DNA from: CAZTVF01 sp964616985
GTDB taxonomy: Bacteria > Planctomycetota > Phycisphaerae > SM23-33
Assembly (NCBI GenBank): GCA_964616985.1
Contig: CAZTVF010000005.1
Location: 1 to 64,000, forward strand
DNA length: 64,000 bases
Direction of reading: 5' to 3'
In this document: positions 18,552-27,442 of the stretch, piece after piece
Numbering within the stretch: the stretch's first letter is position 1
Layout of the letters: the number at the start of each line of letters is the position of its first letter
Notes under the pieces: generated by a model
Seen by the model: the letters and a program-made list of their open reading frames with translations, nothing else
Told to the model about the DNA's origin: nothing
The model's database searches: none
Program-made: the position numbers and the translations under genes

Positions 18552-19537
18552 CACGCAAGGCATGGATGCCTGTGATCGTGGCCGTCGCCGCCGCGGCGAT
18601 GCTGGCCGCTCCCGCAACCGCCGCCAAACCTGAGGCGACCTCGGCCCCCGCGTCGCAGCCGGTGCAGAAGATCACCGTGGCGCAGGCGGCGATCCTGGGC
18701 GTCGTCGAGGGGATCACCGAATACCTCCCCGTCTCCTCCACCGGGCACCTCATCCTCGCCGGCAACTTCCTGGGCCTCAGCCACACCACCGACGAGCAGA
18801 CGCTCCTGGGCCGCAAGATCCAGAAGGACCCCGCGCTGGACGCCTTCGACATCGTCATCCAGCTGGGCGCGATCCTGGCCGTGCTGGGCCTCTATCGCCG
18901 CCGCGTGGGGCAGATGTGCAAGGGCCTCGTCGGCCAAAGCCCCGACGGCCTGCGCCTGCTGGGCCTGCTGCTGCTGGCCTTCGTGCCCGCGGCCGTCGCG
19001 GGGCTGCTGCTGCACCACAAGATCGAGGAACACCTGTTCGCGCCCGTGCCGGTGACGTTCGCCCTGGTCATCGGCGGGCTGTTGATGATCGTGGTGGAAG
19101 ATCACTTCTGGCTGCGAAGCAGCACTCGCAAACGCACCACCGACGTGGGGTCGATGCAGTACTGGCAGGCGCTGGCAATCGGCATGGCCCAGTGCCTGTC
19201 GCTGTGGCCGGGAACGTCGCGCAGCATGATCACGATCATCGCGGCGCTGATCGTGGGACTGGACATGCTGACGGCGGCTGAGTTCAGCTTCCTGCTGGCC
19301 CTGCCGACGCTGGGGGCGGCGACGCTGTACTCGGGCTACAAGCAATGGCACGAGCTGCTGCAGGTGGCCGGGCCGCTGGGGATCGCGGTGGGGCTGGTGG
19401 TCAGCGGCATCGTCGCGGCCATCGCCGTCAAGGGCTTTGTGCGATGGTTGACGCGTCACGGGCTGGTGCCGTTCGGCATCTATCGCATCCTGCTGGGCGC
19501 GGGGCTGTTCATCTGGTTCGTCGTGCTGGACAAGTAG
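18548..19537 (+). CDS. uppP: Undecaprenyl-diphosphate phosphatase
   Basis: UppP (BacA) recycles the lipid carrier of cell-wall synthesis by removing a phosphate from undecaprenyl diphosphate. The 329 residues contain the two catalytic motifs [17 protein letters not shown] and PGTSRSM and about eight membrane segments. The first 45 residues are extra compared with most UppP proteins and look like a cleavable signal peptide with an Ala/Pro-rich linker. An internal start near the first family helix is possible, but the ATGA overlap with pgsA supports the ATG at 18548. Confidence 0.94.
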   Translation: MTRKAWMPVIVAVAAAAMLAAPATAAKPEATSAPASQPVQKITVAQAAILGVVEGITEYLPVSSTGHLILAGNFLGLSHTTDEQTLLGRKIQKDPALDAFDIVIQLGAILAVLGLYRRRVGQMCKGLVGQSPDGLRLLGLLLLAFVPAAVAGLLLHHKIEEHLFAPVPVTFALVIGGLLMIVVEDHFWLRSSTRKRTTDVGSMQYWQALAIGMAQCLSLWPGTSRSMITIIAALIVGLDMLTAAEFSFLLALPTLGAATLYSGYKQWHELLQVAGPLGIAVGLVVSGIVAAIAVKGFVRWLTRHGLVPFGIYRILLGAGLFIWFVVLDK

Positions 19538-19722
19538 TCGAGGCCGCCGGCGGCGGTCCCGGGGCGGCCTGCCGTCAACATAGCCGGCGCGTTGGCACCC
19601 GACGCCTGGCTATGCGTCGAACTCATGGGCGAACCCACCCCCGGGCGTCGCGTCGCGAGGGTCAATTGCTTTTGCCGTCGCCCTATGATAATGTCAACGC
19701 ACCGAGGCCCACTGGGCCGGGA

Positions 19723-20253
19723 ATGATGAGTATGACCAAGACCAACACGCGGCTGGGCGTCTTTCCGGGGACTTTCGATCCGATCACCAATGGCCACCTC
19801 GACGTCATCCGCCGGGGCGCTAAGCTTTTCGACGGCCTTATCGTCGCCGTCGGCGAGAACCCCGAGAAGGCCGCCATGCTCAAGCAGGAAGAGCGCGCGG
19901 AGATCATCCGCGAGGTGGTGGCCGACATCCCTAACGTGCGCGTCGAGGTATTCAGCGGCCTGACCGTCGACTTCGCCCGCAAGGTGGGGGCGGCGGCGAT
20001 GCTCCGCGGCATCCGCAACAGTTCCGACCTTCAATACGAGTTCCAGATCGCGCTGACCAATCGCGTGGTGGCTGGCGTGGAAACCGTATTCATCATGACC
20101 AGCACCGAATACGCGTTCACCTCCTCCTCGCTGATCCGCCAGATCGCCCGCATGGGCGGCGACGTGTCGGCCATGGTGCCGCCGCAGGTGTTGCCGCACA
20201 TCCAGGCCCGCTGCCGGGGCGGCGGCAACGACGGGACGCTTCGCGAAACATGA
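19723..20253 (+). CDS. coaD: Phosphopantetheine adenylyltransferase
   Basis: CoaD adenylates 4'-phosphopantetheine in the penultimate step of coenzyme A synthesis. The protein (176 residues from the first ATG, 173 from the ATG at 19732) has the nucleotidyltransferase motif GVFPGTFDPITNGHLDVI, the RGIRNSSDLQYEFQIALTNR segment, and the TEYAFTSSSLIRQI motif near the C-terminus. The C-terminal tail is slightly longer than usual. The start is uncertain among ATGs at 19723, 19726 and 19732. It overlaps the next gene by 4 bp (ATGA). Confidence 0.96.
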   Translation: MMSMTKTNTRLGVFPGTFDPITNGHLDVIRRGAKLFDGLIVAVGENPEKAAMLKQEERAEIIREVVADIPNVRVEVFSGLTVDFARKVGAAAMLRGIRNSSDLQYEFQIALTNRVVAGVETVFIMTSTEYAFTSSSLIRQIARMGGDVSAMVPPQVLPHIQARCRGGGNDGTLRET

Positions 20254-22493
20254 GGATCGCCAAGGGGACATTCCTTCTGCTGGGCGCGATGGCGCTCGCG
20301 GCAGCGGCCTTGGCCGCCGACGCGCCGCCGGCGGCGGCCACCGCGCCTGCCCCGGCCATCGCCGACCTCCCCATCCGCATCGGCGGGCACGTTCGCGTGC
20401 TCGCGCCGCTGCTGACGCACGAGACCTCCGCGCCGCAGGCTCGCCAGGAACTGCTGGCCCTGCAGGAATCGTTCTTCTCGACGCTCGGGTCGTTCGCCGA
20501 TGACGAGGACCTCGAACTGCGGCTGCGAACGCTGGCCTCGCTGGAGGATGGCATCCTGGAAGTGCGCGTCGCGAGGATCCTGGCGATCCTGCCCCTGGAG
20601 CAGGCGGATAAGATGCTGCGGTTCCGCAAGGCCCAGCCTCGGCTGTTCGCCGAGATGTTCAGCCAGGACTGGTCCCGTCGCACGAAGGCGATGAAGCAGC
20701 TCGCCAAGGCGACCGACCCGCAGAAACTGGCCGAGCCGCTGGTGATCATGTCGCTCCGCCATCCCGACTCGCAGCTGGTGGCGCAGGCGGCGCTGGCCGC
20801 CGGCCGCCTGGGATATGATTCGCCCGCCATCACCGAGGCATTGATCGAGGTGGCGCTGCAGGACGATAACGACAACGGCTACCTGGTCGATCCGGACGGC
20901 ACGCGGACCTCCTCGTGGATGGCGGCGCTGTCGGCGCTTCGCGATATCAACAGCGCCCAGGCGGCGCCGGTGCTCGCCTCGCTGCTGATCTCCAACAAGA
21001 GCAACTGGGGCAACTACGAGCGCTATGCCTCGGTGGCCGAGGCGCTGGCCAACAGCAACGAGATTCGCGTCCTGCCCGCGCTCATCGCCAGCCTCGACAA
21101 CCGCCGCACGGCCAACTACAGCTGGTCGAACGGCGACTCCTCCGGCGGCACGAGCCTGTGCGACTACGCGTTCTACGCCGTGCTCCGCCTGACGGGACAG
21201 GCGGGGCAGGAGTACGCCTTCATTGTCAATTCGAACTATGGCAATACCAACATGGGCTTCAGCGACGAGAAGAGCCGCCGCGTTGCCTACGACCGTGTGA
21301 AGCAGTGGTGGGCTGCCCACAAGGATGAGCCGCCCTACAAGACGATGGAGCCGCTGGAGATCAAGCCGATGAGCCGCCCCGGCAACAAGGCCGCGACGGC
21401 CAGTTCGGCCCCGGCGACGATGGCCGCGTCGGCCCCAGCCCCGGCGTCCATGCCTGCCCCCGTCCTGCCCCCCAGCCTGGCCGCGTCGGTTGCGGAGTAC
21501 CTCAGGCCGCTGGCCCGGCAGTGCGCGGCGCCCAATCTCCACGTTCGTCAGGCCGCCCAGCGGGCGATCGCCGACCTTGAGGATGTGTACCTGCAGTCGC
21601 TGGTCGAGGCCGCGCGGGAAGGCGAACCGGCCCTGCGCGACAAGGTGCTGGACCTGCTGGCCGAGGCGTTCGCGGAGGGGACGATCCAGTCGACACTTTG
21701 CCGCCTGCCGGCGGCGCAGAAGGCGAAGATGTTCGCCTTGCTCCAGGATTCGCCCAAGGCGGCGCGGGACATGTTCTCGTTGAACAGTTCGGCCAAGGCC
21801 GAGGCGATGAAGACGCTGTTGGCGCGGCCGGACCCCAACACGCTGGCCGAGCCGCTGCTCCTGCTGACGTTGAAGGACCCCGCACCGTTCGTCCAACGGT
21901 TCGGCATCTCGCTTGCCGCCACCGGGCGCTATCGCAGCGACGAGAGCATAGATGCCCTGCTGTGCATGCTGCTGGCGATCTCGCAGGATGAGTGGAACCA
22001 GGCGGCCTACAACAGTGATCGCCCGCTGCGCAAGCTGCTCGAAGCGCTGACGAAGATCGGCAGCCCCCGTGCGGCGCCAGTCCTGCTGGGCATGCTCAAC
22101 GTCAACGAGTACAACCGGGCGGCCCTGCTGATCGAGCCGTTGGTGGCGACCGGGCAGAAAGGCATGATCCCCGCGCTGATAGGCCGGCTGAACAACACCA
22201 GCGTCTACAGCACTCACTCCATGAATAACAAGAGCGTGACGCTGGCCAGCAGCGATACGGCGCTGGTGGTCCTGCTGCGGCTGACCGGCCAGGACATCAA
22301 ATCGTACGGTCTGGAATCCATCGACAGCGGCGTCAAACTGTACGGGTTCAAGGACGAAAAGACCCGCAAAGACGCGATCAAGAAATTCCGCGACTGGTGG
22401 GCCGCCAACAAGGACCAGGCTCCCTATAAAGACATCAAGCCCATCGGCGCCCAGACACTCACCGGCGCCGACGGTCGGCAGCAGGGGGACTAG
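20250..22493 (+). CDS. Exported protein with two homologous HEAT-like halves
   Basis: A protein of 747 residues with an N-terminal signal peptide (to about residue 22). It is built of alpha-helical HEAT-like repeats in two halves that are copies of each other. The first ends near residue 370 and the second starts after a Pro/Ala linker near 405. Each half closes with an LRLTGQ segment followed by a DEK-R...WWAA-KD--PYK block. No enzyme motif is visible, so a scaffold or binding role outside the cytoplasm is likely; function unknown. It is translationally coupled to coaD by an ATGA overlap, which may not mean shared function. Confidence 0.75.
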   Translation: MRIAKGTFLLLGAMALAAAALAADAPPAAATAPAPAIADLPIRIGGHVRVLAPLLTHETSAPQARQELLALQESFFSTLGSFADDEDLELRLRTLASLEDGILEVRVARILAILPLEQADKMLRFRKAQPRLFAEMFSQDWSRRTKAMKQLAKATDPQKLAEPLVIMSLRHPDSQLVAQAALAAGRLGYDSPAITEALIEVALQDDNDNGYLVDPDGTRTSSWMAALSALRDINSAQAAPVLASLLISNKSNWGNYERYASVAEALANSNEIRVLPALIASLDNRRTANYSWSNGDSSGGTSLCDYAFYAVLRLTGQAGQEYAFIVNSNYGNTNMGFSDEKSRRVAYDRVKQWWAAHKDEPPYKTMEPLEIKPMSRPGNKAATASSAPATMAASAPAPASMPAPVLPPSLAASVAEYLRPLARQCAAPNLHVRQAAQRAIADLEDVYLQSLVEAAREGEPALRDKVLDLLAEAFAEGTIQSTLCRLPAAQKAKMFALLQDSPKAARDMFSLNSSAKAEAMKTLLARPDPNTLAEPLLLLTLKDPAPFVQRFGISLAATGRYRSDESIDALLCMLLAISQDEWNQAAYNSDRPLRKLLEALTKIGSPRAAPVLLGMLNVNEYNRAALLIEPLVATGQKGMIPALIGRLNNTSVYSTHSMNNKSVTLASSDTALVVLLRLTGQDIKSYGLESIDSGVKLYGFKDEKTRKDAIKKFRDWWAANKDQAPYKDIKPIGAQTLTGADGRQQGD

Positions 22494-23100
22494 GGCGTCT
22501 TACAGGGGGGGGCTCCCAGCGGGAAGAAGCAGCGAGCCGCAGAACGGCAAAACAAGGAATTTCGAATACTGAAGTGAAAGACAATGGGTCAGGAAAAGGT
22601 TCCTGACTGGCTGACCCCTTTTCCTCCTTGAGGGGCAATGCGAACGTCTGCCGCAGTGGAACGCGCTGATGTTGTGTCATGGGTCCCGTAGGGACCGCTG
22701 AAGCTAGCCCAGCACTTTAGTGCTGGGTCAGGGGGCCGAGCGCACTTGAGTCCCGTAGGGACGATTGAAACGTTTCAGTCGTCCCTGCGGGACTCAGAAT
22801 GCGGGGAATACCTGCGTTTCCCCAGCACTGAAGTGCTGGGCTATTCTCAGCCGTCCCTACGGGACGCAGTAGCGGAAAAGCCATCCCACGCGCCCCGTCG
22901 GGTTCTGCGTGACGCACGCGACCTGGCCCCGAGGAGGCGGGATGCATAGACCGCCCGGATGGATCGCTCAGGTGGGATGGTGGGCAAGCCTGCCCACGCT
23001 GCCCAAACGGTTTGGGCCGGCCAAGGGCGTCGGGCGGCGAGAAGCGGGTGGCGTTCGGAATCCCGTGAAGAACATTTGTTGTGGAGGGGGGCGGCTTGGC
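22494..23100. repeat. Intergenic region with several palindromic elements
   Basis: No gene is supported. A stretch at 22522-22584 (GAAGAAGCAGCGA... AATACTGAAGTGAA) matches the sequence duplicated at the 3' end of the symporter gene at 53626-53853. A strong hairpin spans 22748-22795 (about 23-bp arms), and smaller palindromes of the types GTCCCGTAGGGAC and CCAGCACTTTAGTGCTGG cluster between 22680 and 22870. A GGTGGGCAAGCCTGCCCAC palindrome at about 22979 is shared with 16405. Confidence 0.6.
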
Positions 23101-23118
23101 TTGGGGGGCGTCGTTACA

Positions 23119-23136
23119 TATTCATGATAATGAATA
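23119..23136. promoter_or_regulatory. TATTCAT-N4-ATGAATA inverted repeat
   Basis: An 18-bp site with 7-bp arms sits just beyond the terminator of the candidate small RNA. Its half-sites resemble those of the palindrome in front of the IclR-type gene (35708-35725). It may bind a regulator; there is no direct evidence. Confidence 0.3.
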
Positions 23137-23145
23137 CGAATGAGT

Positions 23146-23240
23146 GGAAATAAAATCGGCGTCAGGGGAGGGGAGCCTGACGCCGTAAACTCGGTCAATA
23201 GAGGGACTCTTTTGACCGAGGAGCCTCACCGTAACGCGCC
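23146..23240 (-). ncRNA. Candidate stand-alone small RNA with two hairpins
   Basis: Reading leftwards from a good promoter, the predicted transcript (about 90 nt) carries a first long hairpin (23190-23220; a 9-bp stem CTCGGTCAA/TTGACCGAG, then AGAG/CTCT). A second GC-rich hairpin (23157-23185) is followed by a T-rich run, which reads as a Rho-independent terminator. No open frame of useful length lies inside. Near its 5' end it has GTTACGGTGAGGCTCCT, similar to the 5' conserved strand of the M-box magnesium riboswitch, but the rest of the M-box is absent. It could be a small RNA or a terminated leader; its downstream side has no minus-strand gene until beyond the window features on that side. 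Confidence 0.5.
23157..23185 (-). terminator. Rho-independent terminator of the candidate small RNA
   Basis: A hairpin with about 9-10 bp arms (CGGCGTCAGG paired to CCTGACGCCG) is followed on the minus strand by ATTTTATTT at 23156-23148. Confidence 0.6.
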
Positions 23241-23246
23241 ACTTCT

Positions 23247-23275
23247 ATTTATAACGCAGAATTGGGATGTGTCAA
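23247..23275 (-). promoter_or_regulatory. Sigma-70-type promoter for the small RNA
   Basis: On the minus strand TTGACA (23275-23270) is followed by ATAAAT (23252-23247) after 17 nt, or TATAAA after 16 nt. This is close to consensus and lies in an AT-rich stretch that stands out from the surrounding GC-rich DNA. Confidence 0.55.
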
Positions 23276-23347
23276 GAAAATGAGAGAAAAAAAGTGGCAT
23301 AGTAACCATTGATCCGCCGCCCGCCAGTTGAGGACGGACAGGGCCAC

Positions 23348-23989
23348 TCACTCCGCGTTTGCTGTTCCGTAAAGCCCGGTCCCAGCGATATATGCGCCCA
23401 CGGCGTCGGGAACCCAATGTCGTATCGACAGGCCCGTCGCCCGCCGCCGGCGGATTTCGGTGGACGAGATATCGATCAGCGGCGTGGCCACCACGTTCTC
23501 CCTCAGCCGCTGCACAGCCTGCAGGCCCAGGGAATCAGCCAAGTTGTGAAACACGATATCGAGCTTCGCGTCCCAGGGGGGTCTGACGGCCACCAGCAGC
23601 GTGGCCAGGTCGAGCACGTCTTTCACCCGGTGCCAGCTTGGCAGATCCGCCAGCATGTCGGCGCCGATGACCCAGTTCAACTGCGTCTGCGGGCCGTACT
23701 GCTGCCGCAGGAAGCACAGCGTGTCGTAGGTGAAACTTCGGCCGGGGCGATGGATCTCGATCTCGCTGATCTCGAAGATGTCGTCCCCTTCGGTCGCCAG
23801 GCGGAGCATCGCCAGGCGGTCTGCCGCCGACGCGCGGGCGGGGCCCTTGTGAGGCGGCAGGCCCGAGGGCACCAGCACGATCTTGCCGATGCCCCTGTGC
23901 TCGGCCAGCGACCGCGCGACGATCAGGTGCCCGTTGTGCACCGGGTCGAACGTGCCGCCGAAACAGACGATGGATTTCGCTTCGGTCAT
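23348..23989 (-). CDS. nadD: Nicotinate-nucleotide adenylyltransferase
   Basis: NadD adenylates nicotinic acid mononucleotide in NAD synthesis. The 213 residues show the nucleotidyltransferase signature FGGTFDPVHNGHLIVA near the N-terminus, then VLVPSGLPPHK, WVIGADMLADLPSWHR and the C-terminal IDISSTEIRRR motif. The start ATG at 23989 overlaps the stop of the DUF58 gene (ATGA), so translation is coupled. An open upstream extension is not needed. The common neighbours obgE and rsfS are not present. Confidence 0.95.
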   Translation of the reverse strand: MTEAKSIVCFGGTFDPVHNGHLIVARSLAEHRGIGKIVLVPSGLPPHKGPARASAADRLAMLRLATEGDDIFEISEIEIHRPGRSFTYDTLCFLRQQYGPQTQLNWVIGADMLADLPSWHRVKDVLDLATLLVAVRPPWDAKLDIVFHNLADSLGLQAVQRLRENVVATPLIDISSTEIRRRRATGLSIRHWVPDAVGAYIAGTGLYGTANAE

Positions 23990-24882
23990 TTTCCCTGTCG
24001 CTGGGCGAGGAATTCGAGGAGGGCCTTGTCGAAGGTCATGGCGTTGTCGACGGTGATGAAATCCGCCCGCACGCTCTGGCACTGCCGCTTGTACTCATCG
24101 ATGAACGCCTGAATTTCCTTGAGGTACGACGCGCGGATCGCCTGCGGGTCGACCTCGATCGTCTCGCCGGTCTCGGGCTCCTCGAACCGCACCTGCCCGT
24201 CGAACTCGAACGTCAATTCGCTGTGGTCGAGCACCTGGAAGATGATCATGTCGTGCCCGCGGTACTTGAGGTGATGCAGCGCCTTGATCACTTCCTCCTG
24301 CCCGGCCAGCAGGTCCGACAGCAGGATGATCAGCCCGCGTTTCTTGATTCGTCCGGCCACGTCGTGCAGCGCGGCGGCCAGGTTCGTCTTCGCCGACGGC
24401 CGCGTCCGCGCGAGGATCGACAGGATATTCATCAGGTGCGACCGCTTGCTCTTGGGCGGCAGGAAGCCTCGCACCTTCTCGTCAAAGGTCACCAGGCCCA
24501 CCGAGTCCTGCTGATGCACCATCATGTACCCCAGTGCCGCGGCCAGCGAGATGGCGTAATCCATCTTGCTCATCCGGCCGCCGGTGGCGTACGCCATCGA
24601 CCCCGAGCAATCGACCAGCAGGTATGCGTCGAGGTTGGTCTCGGCCTGGTACTTCTTGATGTAGAAGCGGTCGGTCTTGCCGTACACGCCCCAGTCGATC
24701 TGGCGAATGTCGTCGCCGGGCACGTACTTGCGGTGCTCGGAGAACTCCACCGAGAAGCCGTGGTATGGCGAGGCATGCAGGCCCGAGAGGAACCCCTCGA
24801 CGATGAATCGCGCCTTGAGGTCCAGCCGCACCACCTGCTGGATCACGTCCGGACGCAGATACTGTTCGATGTTCAGTGACAT
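23986..24882 (-). CDS. DUF58 domain-containing protein (MoxR-associated type)
   Basis: The 298 residues match the DUF58 family, a von Willebrand A-like fold usually encoded with MoxR AAA ATPases. Conserved features are FSEHRKYVPGDDIRQIDW (48-64) and a MIDAS-like DCSGS (91-95), which would hold a divalent metal. No transmembrane segment is seen, so it is likely cytoplasmic. MoxR itself is not in the window. The protein starts MSLNIEQYLRPD, a common DUF58 start. It is coupled to nadD by a 4-bp overlap. Confidence 0.9.
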   Translation of the reverse strand: MSLNIEQYLRPDVIQQVVRLDLKARFIVEGFLSGLHASPYHGFSVEFSEHRKYVPGDDIRQIDWGVYGKTDRFYIKKYQAETNLDAYLLVDCSGSMAYATGGRMSKMDYAISLAAALGYMMVHQQDSVGLVTFDEKVRGFLPPKSKRSHLMNILSILARTRPSAKTNLAAALHDVAGRIKKRGLIILLSDLLAGQEEVIKALHHLKYRGHDMIIFQVLDHSELTFEFDGQVRFEEPETGETIEVDPQAIRASYLKEIQAFIDEYKRQCQSVRADFITVDNAMTFDKALLEFLAQRQGK

Positions 24883-25284
24883 CGTCTCAGAGTGTACCCC
24901 ATCGCAAGGGCGGAAGGAAGTGCGGCGCGTGGCTTGGCGGCTGCGTTCGCGTGACGCCCAGATTCGGTGGGCCCCACCTGGACGTCCAGCCCCCGTAAGC
25001 TTCTGAACATGTCAGCCCATGGCGGAAACCATGGGATTCGGGGCCGCGTGTCTGCAAGCCCCGGCAGGGGCGACATACGCGTCGTCCGGTGTCGCCCCTG
25101 CCGGGGCTCAGGAAAACGCTCAACTGACCTCATCGACCCACGGCTTCCGCCGTGGGCTAACATGTTTGAGGACCGCTTTGCTCAAACGCGTGCCCGCCGG
25201 GGGCCGGTACAGGACAGAGCCTTGCCGCGGCAACGGATTCGTCCAGAAACAACGGCCACGCCTGTCACGAACGTGGGATCGTTC
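24883..25284. repeat. Intergenic region with inverted repeats
   Basis: No gene is supported. A perfect 18-bp inverted repeat (25057-25074 and 25091-25108; AGCCCCGGCAGGGGCGAC type) lies inside a larger imperfect one made of ACATGTCAGCCCATGGCGGAAACCAT-like DNA near 25007 and a CCCACGGCTTCCGCCGTGGGCTAACATGT-like element near 25138-25163. Confidence 0.55.
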
Positions 25285-26934
25285 TCACTTCGCCAGGAAC
25301 GCCTCGATGGCGGCGGCGCAGGCGTCGAGCGAGACGCGGCCGGTCTGTGGATTGCCGCGGACGCCGCCGATCCACTCGATGGGCTTTTCCATGAAGTACG
25401 TCTCGTGCACCTTGTACATCATCTGGTAGCAGAAGCGTTGTGCGTCCAGGACCATCGCCTCGCGTGCAGCCGGCGGCAGGTCGGACGACAGTCCCGGCCA
25501 CGTCTTGCCCGCGGCGAGATTGACGGCCGCCAAGGCCGTCACCACCGTGGTGGGGGCCTGGCCCTGGGCGGCGAACCCGCCGGCTTCATCCAGGGGGCTG
25601 TCGATCGGCACCGGCAGCGGCAGGGCGGTTGTCACGCCCTCCCAGTTGCGCGTCTCGGCCAGGCCCGCGCGGATCATCCAGCAGGCGGACAATGCATCCT
25701 GGGCCACCAGCTTGGGCGGCGGCTGTATGGCGGGGGCGTTTGACTCGGCCAGTCGCGACAGGGCCAGGCCCGCCAGTGTCGCGTTGAGCAGCGAGGCCGG
25801 CTGCGTGCTCGAGCGGTCCAGCGTCGCCGTCGGCCAGCCGTCGCGTAAGGCCCGGCGCATCGCGGCAGCCAGCTTGGCCCGCACCGCGGCGATCTGGTCG
25901 TTGGGCTTGAGCTCGCCGATGGCCAGCAGCATCAGCGCCGTCGCCGCCAGCTGGTCGTCCTCGGCCTCGGTCATCAGGAATGCCCCGCCGGCTTCTTCGC
26001 GCAGGCAGGTCATCGCGTAGTGCATCGCCGCGTTGACGGTCTTGGAATAGTCCTCGCGGCCGGTGGCCTTGGCCAGGCGGGCGAGGGCGTAGGTGGCGTA
26101 CATGTGCTCGCGGAGGCTGGGCTGGGCCAGCGGGGCGATGAACTGGCCGCTGGTGTCCTGGCTGCGGACGAGGAAGTCGGCCACCAGCGACGCCCCCGTG
26201 CGGACGGCGTTGGGGTCCATCGCGCCAAACGGCTGCAGGGCCTTGCCGCGATACAGCCACACCACCTTCTCCTGCGGATAGCTGACGAACTGCGCCACCG
26301 AGAACGCCGACCATCGTATCGGCATGCGGACATTCTCGGGCTTGACCGGCAGCTGGGCGATCGCGAGGTTGCGGATTCTCGACGGCGTGAGGCCGTCCTG
26401 CAGCTGGGCCGAGGGGAACACGAAGGATTCATCGACGCCCCGGGTCGCCTTCACGCCGGTCAAGCCAGGCATGGCCAGGCGGGCGAAGGCCTCGGCGTTG
26501 CCGTCGATGGGCACCGTCGCGGTGAATACCTCCAGGTCCAGCGTCGTCGCATCGAGGACGGCGGGCGTGACCTTGTCCGGCAGAGGCTCCGCGCCGCGCA
26601 TCACCTCCAGGGCGGCCGCGATCACGTTGCGACCCAACTCGCGCCCTTGCTGAATGCTCGTGGCGGCAACGACGCCATCCTTCCGCAATGTCAGGCGGGC
26701 GGAATAGGGGCGCTTCGCCAGGGCCGCCAGCCGATCGGGGATGAACTGCTTGTCGGCGGGCGCTCGCGTGCGGAGATACTCGCTCATTGCCGACCTCGCC
26801 AGGTCCAGCAGGGCCGTGCCATCGCCAAGGCCAAGCTCGGGGACGGGGGGCAGCGGGTCGGCCGGCGCCTGTGAATACGCCGCAGAGCTCAGCAAAAGGA
26901 CGATTACCATCGGAATGGTTTTGGCCATGGGCAT
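25285..26934 (-). CDS. Exported protein: AMMECR1-like N-terminus plus helical-toroid-like region
   Basis: A 549-residue protein with an N-terminal signal peptide (about residues 1-22 from the ATG at 26934; an ATG at 26928 is also possible). The region near residues 35-145 resembles AMMECR1 (LLDLARSAMSEYL; RLTLRKDGVVAATSIQ; a TTLDLEVFTA-like strand), although the LRGCIG motif of that family is not present. From about 260 onward there are repeated helical pairs (MYATYALARLAKATGREDY, TALMLLAIGEL, LLNATLAGLALSRL, TVVTALAAVNLA) like those of alpha/alpha-toroid proteins such as prenyltransferase or lyase folds. No catalytic motif is clear. Both family links are tentative. Confidence 0.55.
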   Translation of the reverse strand: MPMAKTIPMVIVLLLSSAAYSQAPADPLPPVPELGLGDGTALLDLARSAMSEYLRTRAPADKQFIPDRLAALAKRPYSARLTLRKDGVVAATSIQQGRELGRNVIAAALEVMRGAEPLPDKVTPAVLDATTLDLEVFTATVPIDGNAEAFARLAMPGLTGVKATRGVDESFVFPSAQLQDGLTPSRIRNLAIAQLPVKPENVRMPIRWSAFSVAQFVSYPQEKVVWLYRGKALQPFGAMDPNAVRTGASLVADFLVRSQDTSGQFIAPLAQPSLREHMYATYALARLAKATGREDYSKTVNAAMHYAMTCLREEAGGAFLMTEAEDDQLAATALMLLAIGELKPNDQIAAVRAKLAAAMRRALRDGWPTATLDRSSTQPASLLNATLAGLALSRLAESNAPAIQPPPKLVAQDALSACWMIRAGLAETRNWEGVTTALPLPVPIDSPLDEAGGFAAQGQAPTTVVTALAAVNLAAGKTWPGLSSDLPPAAREAMVLDAQRFCYQMMYKVHETYFMEKPIEWIGGVRGNPQTGRVSLDACAAAIEAFLAK

Positions 26935-27442
26935 ACTATAGATGATGACGTCGAGGCAGGGCAATTGCATTATTCAAGGGTCGGCGGCCTTCCCAGGCCG
27001 CCACCACAGCCGTCTGCAGTTGGCGGCCCAGGAAGGTCGCCACCCCGAATCACAACCGTCGTCGCGAGCGGTCTGCTGAGTCGCGAAATGGGCATCGCTC
27101 GGCTGCTCAGGGCCTCTGGAGCCTTCATCACCGGTTTTACGGCCGGTAAGCCCAAGAGGGCAAAAAATCTTTAACGGATTGCCGGACAAGAAGATACATC
27201 GAAAACTGCGACTTTTCGTCTGGGTTTGGCCGTGCAATTCCAACGATTTGAGGTGATGATCCCTAATCACAAAATCCTTAGCTTGCCGATTTATAAGCTA
27301 AGACGAGCCCGTTGGGCTCGCCGGCGATCCGTTCAACGCCGGGGAAAACTGGACCGGTGCGGAATCGCAGTATGAGGCCGCTTCCGGCGTACACTTAGGC
27401 TAAGTCCCCTTAGTTTGGACAGGACGCGCTGGAGAAAGGCAA
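26935..27442. promoter_or_regulatory. Upstream region of the GH35 gene with repeats and CTTAG boxes
   Basis: No gene is seen. Two GGCGGCC-family palindromes lie at 26982-27045. An inverted repeat CTTAGCTT (27277-27284) / AAGCTAAG (27295-27302) is followed by a CGAGCCCGTTGGGCTCG palindrome. Close to the GH35 gene are two overlapping CTTAG palindromes: ACTTAGGCTAAGT (27393-27405) and CTAAGTCCCCTTAG (27400-27413). These CTTAG half-sites could be operators controlling the beta-galactosidase; no clear promoter was recognised. Confidence 0.35.

Noticed and set aside
20031..22217. Long minus-strand frame antisense to coaD and the HEAT protein
   Set aside because: Arg/Gly/Leu-rich shadow without motif or ribosome-binding site; the plus-strand proteins are clear.
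22717..22949. Small open frames on both strands
   Set aside because: They are translations of GTCCCGTAGGGAC and GCACTTTAGTGC palindromes.
23146..23240. Calling the small RNA a true M-box magnesium riboswitch
   Set aside because: Only the GTTA-GGTGAGGCTCCT part matches; the conserved GCTGCCGCCC and GACGCCAATGGGTCAACAG-type segments are missing and no magnesium transporter gene is downstream.
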